Assembly (NCBI GenBank): GCA_028679935.1
Contig: JAJRAL010000095.1
Coordinates: forward strand, 1-21,972
Source: Methanomassiliicoccales archaeon
Lineage (GTDB): Archaea > Thermoplasmatota > Thermoplasmata > Methanomassiliicoccales > UBA472
Direction: 5' to 3'
DNA: 21,972 nt
Shown here: one piece after another, positions 8,101 to 14,548 of the stretch
Layout: the number at the start of each line of letters is the position of its first letter
Position numbering within the stretch: the first letter of the stretch is position 1
Notes under the pieces: model-generated
Database searches by the model: none
Told to the model about the DNA's origin: nothing
The model's input: the letters and a program-made list of their open reading frames with translations, nothing else
Position numbers and translations under genes: made by a program

Positions 8101-9841
8101 GCCTCCAGCCCAACGAGCCGGAGATCGAAGTGACCAGCACTCCATCGACGCTCAGTCGGAGCACGTCCTTGCTCGCCTCCGATGAGACGCGCCAGTAGAA
8201 GCTATATGAGGCGGGCCCGGTCAGGTCGACGGTCAGGCTGGATTCCCCGGAGTCGGCCGTGTCGCCGGATTCGATCGCGTCTCCGCCGTAGTACGATATG
8301 TGATCGATCCCGACCCAGTTGGAGACGGAAGGCGAGGAGTATGAATGCGAAGTCGTGTCGAGGGCGGCGTCGTAGGCGACCGTCGCGTCCAGCGGGAGCA
8401 CGACGTTCGCGACCACCGGGTTCGTCGCCGGCAGGCCGCTCGACTGCGGAGATATCTGGTCCGCCGCGCCCGGTTGGTAGCCACCCTCGTACCTCTCCAC
8501 CCTGAAGGAGGAGAGGATGCCTTGCGCCGTCGAACCGCCGAGATCGAGATGCAGCGAGGTGGTGCCAGAGGCGTATTGTGATTCGAAGTCGGTCATGTCG
8601 GCGCACATGAAAGTCGGCATGCGGTGCGAGGTGCTGACGACGTCCTTGACGTAGTACAGGGTCCTCTCTGTCGCCGACGGACCGGCGCCGATCCGGAGCG
8701 TGATGTCGCCGTTACGGCCCATCCCAGAGTTGAAATGCCAGACGCCGAGCAGCGTCGGCGTGTAATCAACGCGATTCTCGATGTAGCACAGGCCCGCGTC
8801 GAGGCCGACCATACTGAGGAGCTTCTTGATCGCCGCGTAGGTGAACCAGTAGTAGCCATGGTCGGTGCCCTCGCTCCCGCTCGAACCCCACGAATTGACC
8901 ACGCGGAACGCACCGACGTCGCCATCCTCGGCGATGCTGTCGTTGTATCCGACGATGGTCTGCGCGTGGTTCATGTTCGTTCCGTAGTACTCGGGCGAGG
9001 AGACGATGTAGTTGTCAAGGAGACCGCTCGAGAACACTCCGCCGGTGTAGATGGCGAAGGTAACTGGCGTTCCGCCGGAGAGAAGGGTCTTGATCTGATC
9101 GATCGTCCAGTCGGTGCCGTTGCAATGCATCGCGACGGTCGCCAGGCCGCGGTGCAGGGGCGCCTCGCGGAACGCCGCCGCCGAGCCCCAGCCGAGATCG
9201 TCGTCATCGTTGTAGGGCATCGTCCTCATCGTCGGGCAGCCCCAGTCGCAGATGACCTGCATGTTCTGCGTCATCCACGAACCGAGGTCCCCTCCGCCGT
9301 TCACCTTGTTGTAGGTCCAGGCGGGGCTCATGAGATGCGAGACGTTCCCGAGGCTGGCATCGGCCCAACCATTGTCCCTTGCTTCGAGGTATCCATAGCA
9401 GTAATAGGTCGCCGCCCAGGCGGCGCACGATCCTTGATTCTGCTGGTTCCCGACGATCGGGAAGTATGGCTCGGTGGAAAGGTCGACCGAGGGCGCGAGA
9501 GGCGCAGAGGGCAAGGAATCGAGAAAGAGGAGCTTTCCTTCGAGCGACTTCCAGCCGTCGGCCGTCGGCGGAGCTAGGCCCGTCGCGAATCCCGCCTCTC
9601 CCTCCGACCTCACTCCGATCTCCTGCATCATCTGCTCGATCTCGGACGGGGTGGCGACGTGATAGGCGGCGCCGGACGCGGAGATGATCACCGTCGGCGA
9701 TTCTTGGATGGGCTGTGAAGAGCCTGTGGCGGTTGCGCTGGACGCTATGATGAAGGAGGCTGAGGGCGCGGCTAGGATGAGCATCAAGCAGAGCGCGGCG
9801 GTCCGCGCAAGAATTCCGTTCCTTCGCCTGGCCGAAGCCAC
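5150..9841 (-). CDS. Secreted papain-family (C1) peptidase with PPC and Ig-like repeats, C-terminal anchor
   Basis: This 1563-residue protein starts at GTG 9841; there is no other start before the upstream in-frame stop. A basic MASARRR stretch and hydrophobic segment (residues 10-35) form a signal peptide. The peptidase domain spans about 120-345. Its inferred active site is Gln133 (oxyanion hole), Cys139 (NQGSCAAWA), His292 (MNHAQTIVGYND) and Asn316 (RVVNSWGS). A beta-sandwich-like module follows (about 515-618). Next come a PPC domain (620-728, EENDNPSQAASI...DDDWFKVNV...YYVCIRG), a possible CARDB-like region (735-905), six Ig-like repeats of about 88 residues (912-1438), a seventh divergent unit (1439-1528), a transmembrane helix (1536-1557) and RKKPK. 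The protein should be exported, anchored in the membrane and act outside the cell; the substrate is unknown. It lies 72 bases downstream of phoU on the same strand. Confidence 0.88.
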   Translation of the reverse strand: MASARRRNGILARTAALCLMLILAAPSASFIIASSATATGSSQPIQESPTVIISASGAAYHVATPSEIEQMMQEIGVRSEGEAGFATGLAPPTADGWKSLEGKLLFLDSLPSAPLAPSVDLSTEPYFPIVGNQQNQGSCAAWAATYYCYGYLEARDNGWADASLGNVSHLMSPAWTYNKVNGGGDLGSWMTQNMQVICDWGCPTMRTMPYNDDDDLGWGSAAAFREAPLHRGLATVAMHCNGTDWTIDQIKTLLSGGTPVTFAIYTGGVFSSGLLDNYIVSSPEYYGTNMNHAQTIVGYNDSIAEDGDVGAFRVVNSWGSSGSEGTDHGYYWFTYAAIKKLLSMVGLDAGLCYIENRVDYTPTLLGVWHFNSGMGRNGDITLRIGAGPSATERTLYYVKDVVSTSHRMPTFMCADMTDFESQYASGTTSLHLDLGGSTAQGILSSFRVERYEGGYQPGAADQISPQSSGLPATNPVVANVVLPLDATVAYDAALDTTSHSYSSPSVSNWVGIDHISYYGGDAIESGDTADSGESSLTVDLTGPASYSFYWRVSSEASKDVLRLSVDGVLVTSISGSLGWRQQTFTIASGHHAVKWSYVKDSINSVGEDAGYVDRLRQLPPDDAFEENDNPSQAASIGPGTYAGLVCNDDDWFKVNVGAGYAVYANASFTNANGNLDLFLYAPDGSTLLDSSQTTGNVESVTTTVSESGNYYVCIRGANGDTNQYDLEVATSLVTSDLGLFASVSIVGGTLSFGDLSITNEQMAVNCGSTISGDLTILCHNPWSFFATVPLVIVPSWGPASTSYLTIDPSISTGTSTVTATITLTVPSTAGTYYIIACFRNEASGGFVASATASANGAPVWGDGNDIAGLSSSRIADAQDDGRIQVDWLIGSSEEQLWLPCDAVSIIATVPDTSPPSTMIGLSGSHGSNDWFVSAVSVSLTALDDEGGATETYYSLDGGSWSHYGAPFVIAAEGVHSLSYYSVDDSGNVEGTRQATIKIDVLAPTVAPVVAGDEGSGGWYVSVVSVDPNASDSTSGVANITYSVDSGPFQECVDDFFVGGDAEHHVSVVAVDFAGNPSDAVELTFKIDTTPPDVAPVLSGEMGAADWFISEVAVDADVIDICSGPGSWYVSVDGAAFSSSEVTVTAGGEHTLSYYGLDAAGNPSAVAEITFKIDTGAPQTTIAVLADEGRNGWVISNATVNLTPSDDQSGVLATCVSLDDEPWHTVSAPFVVSEEGTHVLRYYSVDAAGNVEEERTEEIRIDASAPTSSATISGPEGTQGWYRGNVTTTLEAVDSGSGIGNITFRLDEGAWTDYTHTVTVSTNGAHLIEFFSMDVAGRREIVNSVEFIIDTGIPNTTALIAATEGSNGWYIGTVSVTLVANDGDGAVSNTTYRIDSGPWTGYETSVILTAEGHHSIDYRSEDAAGNIEAVKTLSLSLDSTPPAMSGILATPTHSTDGSVTVKWNSSDGCSGLNGTELIVDGVSQGSPTAEGGVAVLQGLSDGTHNITVVSVDVAGNRAEGSTVVTVDTNPLSPSGPYGVLLDIVIVATTCALAGAFLLTRKKPK
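5528..7108 (-). repeat. Six tandem Ig-like protein repeats within the peptidase gene
   Basis: Six units of about 264 bases encode repeats at residues ~912-1000, 1001-1087, 1090-1174, 1175-1262, 1263-1350 and 1351-1438. Each has a GWYVS-like start (NDWFVS, GGWYVS, ADWFIS, NGWVIS, QGWYRG, NGWYIG), a central Y/V-S-x-D-x-x-x-W/F element, an EG.H.L.YYS/D.AGN segment and a closing ID..AP or IDT. The pattern fits OmpL47/Ig-like stalk domains. The repeats are diverged at the DNA level, so the array is old. Confidence 0.8.
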
Positions 9842-9863
9842 GGACCGGGAATCGCGTGGCGGG

Positions 9864-9872
9864 GTTATCTTG
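9864..9872 (-). promoter_or_regulatory. Weak TATA-like element before the peptidase gene
   Basis: The minus strand carries AGATAACC centred about 27 nt upstream of GTG 9841. If used, the peptidase would have its own leaderless transcript rather than depending on read-through from phoU. The match is weak. Confidence 0.25.
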
Positions 9873-9913
9873 CTTTGCTGTCGGTTCTCTTCTCCGCGCG
9901 GTGGATCGACCGG

Positions 9914-10645
9914 TCACTTCTCCTCGAGCTCATGAGAGCTATGCGATATCGGCTCCTGGCATCTGGCCGAGCGGGATTCATCCTTTCGCTTCTTCGCGTC
10001 CATCCTCTCGCCGGTGACCATGTACACCACCCTTTCGCCGATGTTGCAGGAGTGATCGGCCACCCGTTCCAAGTACCTGGCCACGAGTATCCAGTTCGTG
10101 CCAGTAGTGATCTTCCTTGGGTCCTCCATCATGTACGTCAGGACGTTGCGGAAGTTCACCTTGTAGAGACAGTCGACCTCGTCATCCCGCTCGAAGAGCC
10201 CGCTTGCGTTGCTGGCGTCCCGGGTGGTGAACGATTTCACCGCGTCGGAGACCATGCCGACCACGAGTTCGGCCATCTGTGATATCTCGATGTTCCGCCT
10301 CAGATCGTCATCCTGCTCAAGATCCTCGTAGACCTCGACGATGTCCGAAGCGTACCGTCCGATCCGGTCCAGGTCGGTGATCATCTTCAAGCAGGTGGAG
10401 ATCGTGCGAAGGTCGACCGCGACCGGCGCATGCAGAGCGATCACGTCGAGGCACCGCTTCTCGATGTCCTGCCCCAGTGAGTAGAGTTCTGCGTCTATCC
10501 TCTCGACGTCTGGCCTCTTGGAGACGTCGCGCTCCACGACGCAATCGACGGCGCTCTCAATCGCCTGCACCGCCAGATCGCCCATCCTCGTCGCGTCCTC
10601 GTTCAGCCGGTCCATCTCTTGCTGGAACACTACCCTCGATGTCAT
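9914..10645 (-). CDS. phoU: Phosphate transport regulator PhoU
   Basis: This 243-residue two-repeat helical protein is the PhoU that accompanies PstSCAB and restrains phosphate uptake. Each half carries a PhoU metal-site pattern: IDAELYSLGQDIE (50-62) with DLDRIGRYASDI (91-102), then FERDDEVD (151-158) with YLERVADHSCNIGE (191-204). The start ATG is 1 base after the pstB stop, and GGAGG at 10656-10660 supplies an SD. It is the last gene of the pst operon. The C-terminal tail from about 212 is charged (MDAKKRKDESRS) and probably disordered. A second PhoU-domain protein is encoded at 14549-15565. Confidence 0.92.
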   Translation of the reverse strand: MTSRVVFQQEMDRLNEDATRMGDLAVQAIESAVDCVVERDVSKRPDVERIDAELYSLGQDIEKRCLDVIALHAPVAVDLRTISTCLKMITDLDRIGRYASDIVEVYEDLEQDDDLRRNIEISQMAELVVGMVSDAVKSFTTRDASNASGLFERDDEVDCLYKVNFRNVLTYMMEDPRKITTGTNWILVARYLERVADHSCNIGERVVYMVTGERMDAKKRKDESRSARCQEPISHSSHELEEK

Positions 10646-10646
10646 A

Positions 10647-11426
10647 TCAACCCATCCTCCCTGTTATGTAGTTCTCCGTGAGCTTCTCCTTCGGGTCCTC
10701 GAACACCTGCTTCGTCGCGCCGTACTCGACCAGTTCGCCCAGGTAGAAGAATGCGGTCTTGTCGGCGACCCTCGCCGCCTGCTGCATGTTGTGCGTGACG
10801 ATGACCACGGTGTAATCCTTCTTCAGGTCGATCAGCAGGTCCTCGATCTTCGCAGTGGCTATCGGATCGAGAGCCGAACACGGCTCGTCGAAGAGGATGA
10901 TCTCGGGCTTGATTGCGAGCGCGCGGGCGATGCACAGTCTCTGCTGCTGCCCGCCGGAGAGTGTGTACGCGGACTTGCTCATGCGATCGCTGACCTCGTC
11001 CCAGAGAGCGGCGCGGCGCAGGGACCACTCGACCGACTCGGTCAGCTCGCCCTTCGACGCCTTGTGCACGCCGCCGTCGCCGTCCTCGACCCCATGGATC
11101 CTTCTCGCATACGCGACGTTCTCGAAGATCGATTTGGGGAAGGGGTTCGGCTTCTGGAAGACCATGCCGATGCGCTTCCTCACCGCCTCGACGTCGACGC
11201 CCTTGGCGTAGATGTCCTCCCCATCGACCGTCACCTTGCCCTGGAGCTTGCACTCCGGGATCAGGTCGTTCATGCGGTTGATGCACCTGATGAATGTCGA
11301 CTTCCCGCACCCCGAGGGACCGATGATGGCCGTGATCTCATTCTGCTCGATGTGCATGGTCACGTCCTTCAGGGCGCACTTCTTGTCGAAGTGCACGCTG
11401 AGGTCGTCGATCTCGATCTTTGACAT
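10647..11426 (-). CDS. pstB: Phosphate ABC transporter ATP-binding protein
   Basis: This 259-residue ATPase powers the PstCA channel. Motifs in order are Walker [10 protein letters not shown] (36-44), Q-loop [10 protein letters not shown] (90-99, Gln91), signature LSGGQQQRL (156-164), Walker B IILFDEP (176-182, catalytic Glu181) and the H-loop (His212). The [11 protein letters not shown] segment and the [12 protein letters not shown] stretch are characteristic of PstB within ABC ATPases. Length matches the family (about 250-260). Three bases separate it from pstA, and the SD AGGTGG overlaps the pstA end. Confidence 0.96.
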   Translation of the reverse strand: MSKIEIDDLSVHFDKKCALKDVTMHIEQNEITAIIGPSGCGKSTFIRCINRMNDLIPECKLQGKVTVDGEDIYAKGVDVEAVRKRIGMVFQKPNPFPKSIFENVAYARRIHGVEDGDGGVHKASKGELTESVEWSLRRAALWDEVSDRMSKSAYTLSGGQQQRLCIARALAIKPEIILFDEPCSALDPIATAKIEDLLIDLKKDYTVVIVTHNMQQAARVADKTAFFYLGELVEYGATKQVFEDPKEKLTENYITGRMG

Positions 11427-11429
11427 TCT

Positions 11430-12287
11430 CTACCACCTGTACTTCTTCCTGTATCTTTCCCTCAGCCAGATCGCGGCCATGTTGAGGCCGACGATCATCG
11501 CAATCAGTGCCAGCGCCGCGCCATAGGCCATCGGATAGGCCTGCGCCGAGTCTGACGTCTGGGTCATCATGTAGATGTAGTACGGCAGGGCCTGGAACTG
11601 GTCCGACAACGAACCGGGTATCGCGGCGTTGATCGCCACGCCGGTCAACAGTATCGGAGCCGTCTCGCCCCCCGCCCTCGACAGCGAGAGGATGATGCCG
11701 GTCAGAATGCCGGACGCGGAGTAGGGGAGCACATGGTGCCGTATCGTCTGCCACTTCGTCGCGCCGAGCGAGACCGAGGCCTCCCTGATCGACCTCGGCA
11801 CCGCCTCCACGGCCTCCTTGGTCGCCACCATGATTAGCGGCAGCACGAGCAGGCTGAGGGTGACGGCCGCGGCGATCAGGCTCAGCCCGAAGCCGATGTA
11901 ATACACCAGCAGCGCGACGCCCAGCAAGCCCCAGACTATCGACGGCACGCCCGCCAGGTTGTTCACTATCATCCACCATATCCGGGAAATCCGAGTGTCG
12001 CGCCAGTACTCCGTGAGAAACACCGCCCCGAAGACCCCGACCGGGACGGCGATCGCGAACACCAGGAGCATTAGCATCAGCGTGCCGACCAAAGGGCTCA
12101 GTATCCCTCCCAGGACGAGCGCCCCATGGTGGTTCGGGGCCGGGTCCTGGGTGAAGAACCCGATGCTCCACTTGCCGATGCCGTTGATGAAGACGTAGCC
12201 CAGTATGACGACGAGCGTGGCGACGACGGTCAGGGCGCAGGCGCGGAACAGCCCGAAGAACACCGCCTCGGTGGTGCGGCGTTTCAC
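11430..12287 (-). CDS. pstA: Phosphate ABC transporter permease PstA
   Basis: This 285-residue integral membrane permease has about six helices and forms the channel together with PstC. The EAA loop that docks PstB is visible at 169-190 (EASVSLGATKWQTIRHHVLP), followed by the PstA-type SRAGGETAPILLTG (203-216). Translation starts at GTG 12287, whose last two bases overlap the pstC stop (GTGA), so the two permeases are translationally coupled. Equal production of the two half-channels is the likely consequence. Confidence 0.95.
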   Translation of the reverse strand: MKRRTTEAVFFGLFRACALTVVATLVVILGYVFINGIGKWSIGFFTQDPAPNHHGALVLGGILSPLVGTLMLMLLVFAIAVPVGVFGAVFLTEYWRDTRISRIWWMIVNNLAGVPSIVWGLLGVALLVYYIGFGLSLIAAAVTLSLLVLPLIMVATKEAVEAVPRSIREASVSLGATKWQTIRHHVLPYSASGILTGIILSLSRAGGETAPILLTGVAINAAIPGSLSDQFQALPYYIYMMTQTSDSAQAYPMAYGAALALIAMIVGLNMAAIWLRERYRKKYRW

Positions 12288-13195
12288 CTGTACGCCTCCC
12301 GGTACCGGGCCATCACATAGCTTGCGATGATGTTGATGGCGAAGGTGATGATGAAGAGCAGAAGGCCGACGGCGAAGAGGGCATAGTACTGATCAGAGCC
12401 GTTCGCCGCTTCTGGAACGTCGATTGCGAGGGTGGCGGTCATGGTGCGGACGGAGGCGAGGATGTTCGTCGTGAACTGCGTCGAGTTCCCCGTCGCCATG
12501 ATGACCGCCATGGTCTCGCCGACCGCCCTGCCGACCGACAGGACGACGGCCGCGACGATGCCCGGCAGCGCCGCGGGTATGATCGTCCGGCGGATCGTCT
12601 CCCATCTGTTCGCACCTAGCGCCAAGGAAGCCTCCTTCAGATGGCGCGGCACGGAGTTCATCGCCTCCTCCGCGATGGAGACGAGGATCGGGATCATCAT
12701 CACCGCTAGGATGATGGCCCCGTTGAGCGCGTTCAGCCTCGTGACGGGATCGAAGACGACCTTGAGCCATTCAGAGAGCACGAGAGCGGCGAAGAGTCCG
12801 TAGACTACGGACGGGATGCTGGCCAACACTTCGATTGCCGGCTTGAGCCACTTCCTTACAGTCGGGCCCGCGATCTCCGAGAGGTAGATGGTGCAGCCGA
12901 TCCCAATCGGCACCGCGATCAATGCGCCGACGAAGCTCACCATGATTGTGCCCATCAGCAGCGGCAAGACGCCATACTGGGGGTTCGTGGCGAACGGGGC
13001 CCAGACCGTCCCGCCGAGGAACTTGCCAAGGTTCTCTATCCCGAAGAACGGCAAGGCGTTGCCGACCAGGTATGTGAAGACGAGGATGAGGACTGCGACC
13101 GAGACGAGGGCGCAGACGAATAGGGCGGTCGCGATTCCGGATTCGAGGAAGGTCCTCAGCAGTCTCCTCCTTCTCGCTGCGATCTTCCTGGCCAT
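12284..13195 (-). CDS. pstC: Phosphate ABC transporter permease PstC
   Basis: This 303-residue permease has a basic cytoplasmic N-terminus (MARKIAARRRR) and about six helices. It carries the EAA loop at 188-209 (EASLALGANRWETIRRTIIP) and the PstC-type GRAVGETMAVIMATGN stretch (222-237). It is separated from pstS by 67 bases containing a short pyrimidine-rich tract on the coding strand, which could allow pstS mRNA to accumulate apart from the rest; that is speculation. The SD is modest (AGGA near 13204-13207). Confidence 0.95.
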   Translation of the reverse strand: MARKIAARRRRLLRTFLESGIATALFVCALVSVAVLILVFTYLVGNALPFFGIENLGKFLGGTVWAPFATNPQYGVLPLLMGTIMVSFVGALIAVPIGIGCTIYLSEIAGPTVRKWLKPAIEVLASIPSVVYGLFAALVLSEWLKVVFDPVTRLNALNGAIILAVMMIPILVSIAEEAMNSVPRHLKEASLALGANRWETIRRTIIPAALPGIVAAVVLSVGRAVGETMAVIMATGNSTQFTTNILASVRTMTATLAIDVPEAANGSDQYYALFAVGLLLFIITFAINIIASYVMARYREAYR

Positions 13196-13262
13196 ATGAT
13201 TCCTGTCCTTCTCGGTCGTAGTCGGTGAAATGGAAATTGGAGAAAGGGTTTGGGTTCGCGTC

Positions 13263-14273
13263 CTAGAGCTCCACTTCTGCCGCGGCCAAGATCAACGCCA
13301 TGGACATCTGCGCGGCGGTGCCCGACTGGCCCGATGCTTCCTTTGCGTAGCCGATGCCCACGTAGCCAACCCCGCCCACATCGTTCTCGACCTCCGGCAG
13401 GATCAGGGCGTTCGAGTTCGCCTGGAGCATCGACGCGGCGTAGTTCTCCTTGTGAACCAGCACCATGTCCTTGAACGAGGCGTAGCTTCCCGATGCCTCA
13501 TCGCGGCCATAGAGCGTCACCGGCGTGTTCGAGCCGCCCACCTGGTTCCAGTTCGTGTAGGTCCCGTTGAATAATCCCTCCAGCTGGACGAGCGTCAATG
13601 TCGAGACGGGGTTGTCCTTGTTGACGATGATGCTCAGCCCGTCCACCGCCACCTTCCACTCGGTCACGTTGATGCCATTCGAAATGGCGGTCGCCTTCTC
13701 CTGGGCGGTCATCGCCCTCGAGGCCTGCGCCACGTCGAGCTCGCCTGCGATGAAATGCCCTATGCCCACGCCGGAACCGCCGGCGGATAGGGTGACGGTG
13801 TGACCGGTCTGGGTCTTGAACCCGGCGGCCCACAGGTTCGCCACTTCAGTCATTGTGGTCGAACCTCCTTCGGTGAAGTCGCCGCTCGGACCCCTCGTGT
13901 TCCCGTGCGACAGTTGCGTCATCATCGCCATGTGGTCGGTCGACTGCAACGGGTAGAACCCTGCGTTCGCTACGTCCTGCTCTCCGGTGTTCGCGCTGTA
14001 AATGTAGCTAAGCCACTCGTACAGCGAGCTCGTGCTGTTCGGTACCCCGTCGGTGTACAGGTAGAGGTATCTGGACAACGGGTATGATCCGTTGTAGACC
14101 GCCTCCTGGTCCAGCGGGGAATATGCATGAGCGCCTGGTGTCTTCTGAAGCAAGACCACCTTGGCATTCGGGCCGGATGCCGTGCCCTTGTTCAGAAGCA
14201 AGACGGCACCGACGGCGGCGGCGATGATCACGACGACCACCGCAACCGTCACGTACATCGTTTTCTTGTCCAT
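13263..14273 (-). CDS. pstS: Phosphate-binding protein PstS, circularly permuted
   Basis: This 336-residue protein captures phosphate outside the cell for PstCAB. An N-terminal helix (residues 6-27) anchors it; no lipobox Cys is seen. The ligand loops are EGGSTTM (135-141), SAGGSGVGIG (163-172), AQASRAM (182-188) and YGRDEASGSYASF (255-267). Their order relative to the C-terminal part is abnormal. Residues ~37-110, containing NGSYPLSRYLYLYTDGVP and ending GFYPL, correspond to the C-terminal segment of ordinary PstS but here precede the first ligand loop. Residues ~132-311 then run from the normal first strand to GVGYVGIGYA, followed by a short unfamiliar tail. This is a circular permutation with all parts present and no frameshift. 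I chose the ATG at 14273 because GAGGTGG lies just upstream; 33 further upstream codons lack family features. Confidence 0.92.
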   Translation of the reverse strand: MDKKTMYVTVAVVVVIIAAAVGAVLLLNKGTASGPNAKVVLLQKTPGAHAYSPLDQEAVYNGSYPLSRYLYLYTDGVPNSTSSLYEWLSYIYSANTGEQDVANAGFYPLQSTDHMAMMTQLSHGNTRGPSGDFTEGGSTTMTEVANLWAAGFKTQTGHTVTLSAGGSGVGIGHFIAGELDVAQASRAMTAQEKATAISNGINVTEWKVAVDGLSIIVNKDNPVSTLTLVQLEGLFNGTYTNWNQVGGSNTPVTLYGRDEASGSYASFKDMVLVHKENYAASMLQANSNALILPEVENDVGGVGYVGIGYAKEASGQSGTAAQMSMALILAAAEVEL

Positions 14274-14346
14274 TCTATGCCACCTCATTTGGAGAGAGGC
14301 GGCTCGAGCACGGCTCATTGGCTCGCCAGTCGCAATTCCTGGATTC

Positions 14347-14378
14347 GATCCTTTGGGCACGACTTGCCCCAAACGATC
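14347..14378 (-). promoter_or_regulatory. Inverted repeat in the presumed pst leader
   Basis: The arms GATC-C-TTTGGGCA and TGCCCCAAA-C-GATC flank a 5-base centre (CGACT). They pair over 12 base pairs with one mismatch and one bulged base. If pst transcription begins in the AT-rich block near 14430, the element lies in the 5' leader as a hairpin about 75 bases before the pstS start. Otherwise it may be a DNA operator. It overlaps no convincing gene. Confidence 0.5.
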
Positions 14379-14450
14379 CTACCGGACTCTGCCCGAGCTC
14401 CATTCTCTCGGGACTTCGAAGACGCGTCCCGGGGATATTCCTTGCCAAAC

Positions 14451-14530
14451 GAGAATATATTGGTACATATTCGAGAAAGTATACATATATTCAGAACGTA
14501 TAGTACATACATCGAATACTGATATGTAGA
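14451..14530. promoter_or_regulatory. AT-rich divergent promoter block between pst and the AbrB-PhoU gene
   Basis: This AT-rich stretch contrasts sharply with the GC-rich surroundings. It holds an imperfect palindrome, GAATATAT...ACATATTC (14453-14472). It also holds repeats of TACATA(T) starting at 14464, 14482 and 14504, and ATATTC at 14467 and 14487 (20 bases apart, so on the same DNA face). Candidate TATA boxes are near 14453-14462 (minus strand, for pst) and near 14481-14490, 14500-14506 or 14521-14527 (plus strand, for the AbrB-PhoU gene). The rest of the 14274-14548 gap holds the inverted repeat listed separately and the pstS SD; I see no gene in it. Confidence 0.5.
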
Positions 14531-14548
14531 GCGGCGTAGACGAAGGTG

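Noticed and set aside
8624..9577. 317-codon open frame on the plus strand opposite the peptidase domain
   Set aside because: It is antisense to a region with clear papain-family motifs, and its translation is Arg/Val/Asp-rich without any recognisable domain; long antisense frames are expected in GC-rich DNA.
13263..14273. PstS order explained by a frameshift or by two adjacent partial pstS genes
   Set aside because: The whole gene is a single uninterrupted frame, each PstS segment occurs once, and there is only 67 bases before pstC, so no second copy exists here.
14451..14530. AT-rich island as an attachment site or mobile-element scar
   Set aside because: No integrase, transposase, tRNA or flanking duplication is nearby; a divergent promoter explains its position.
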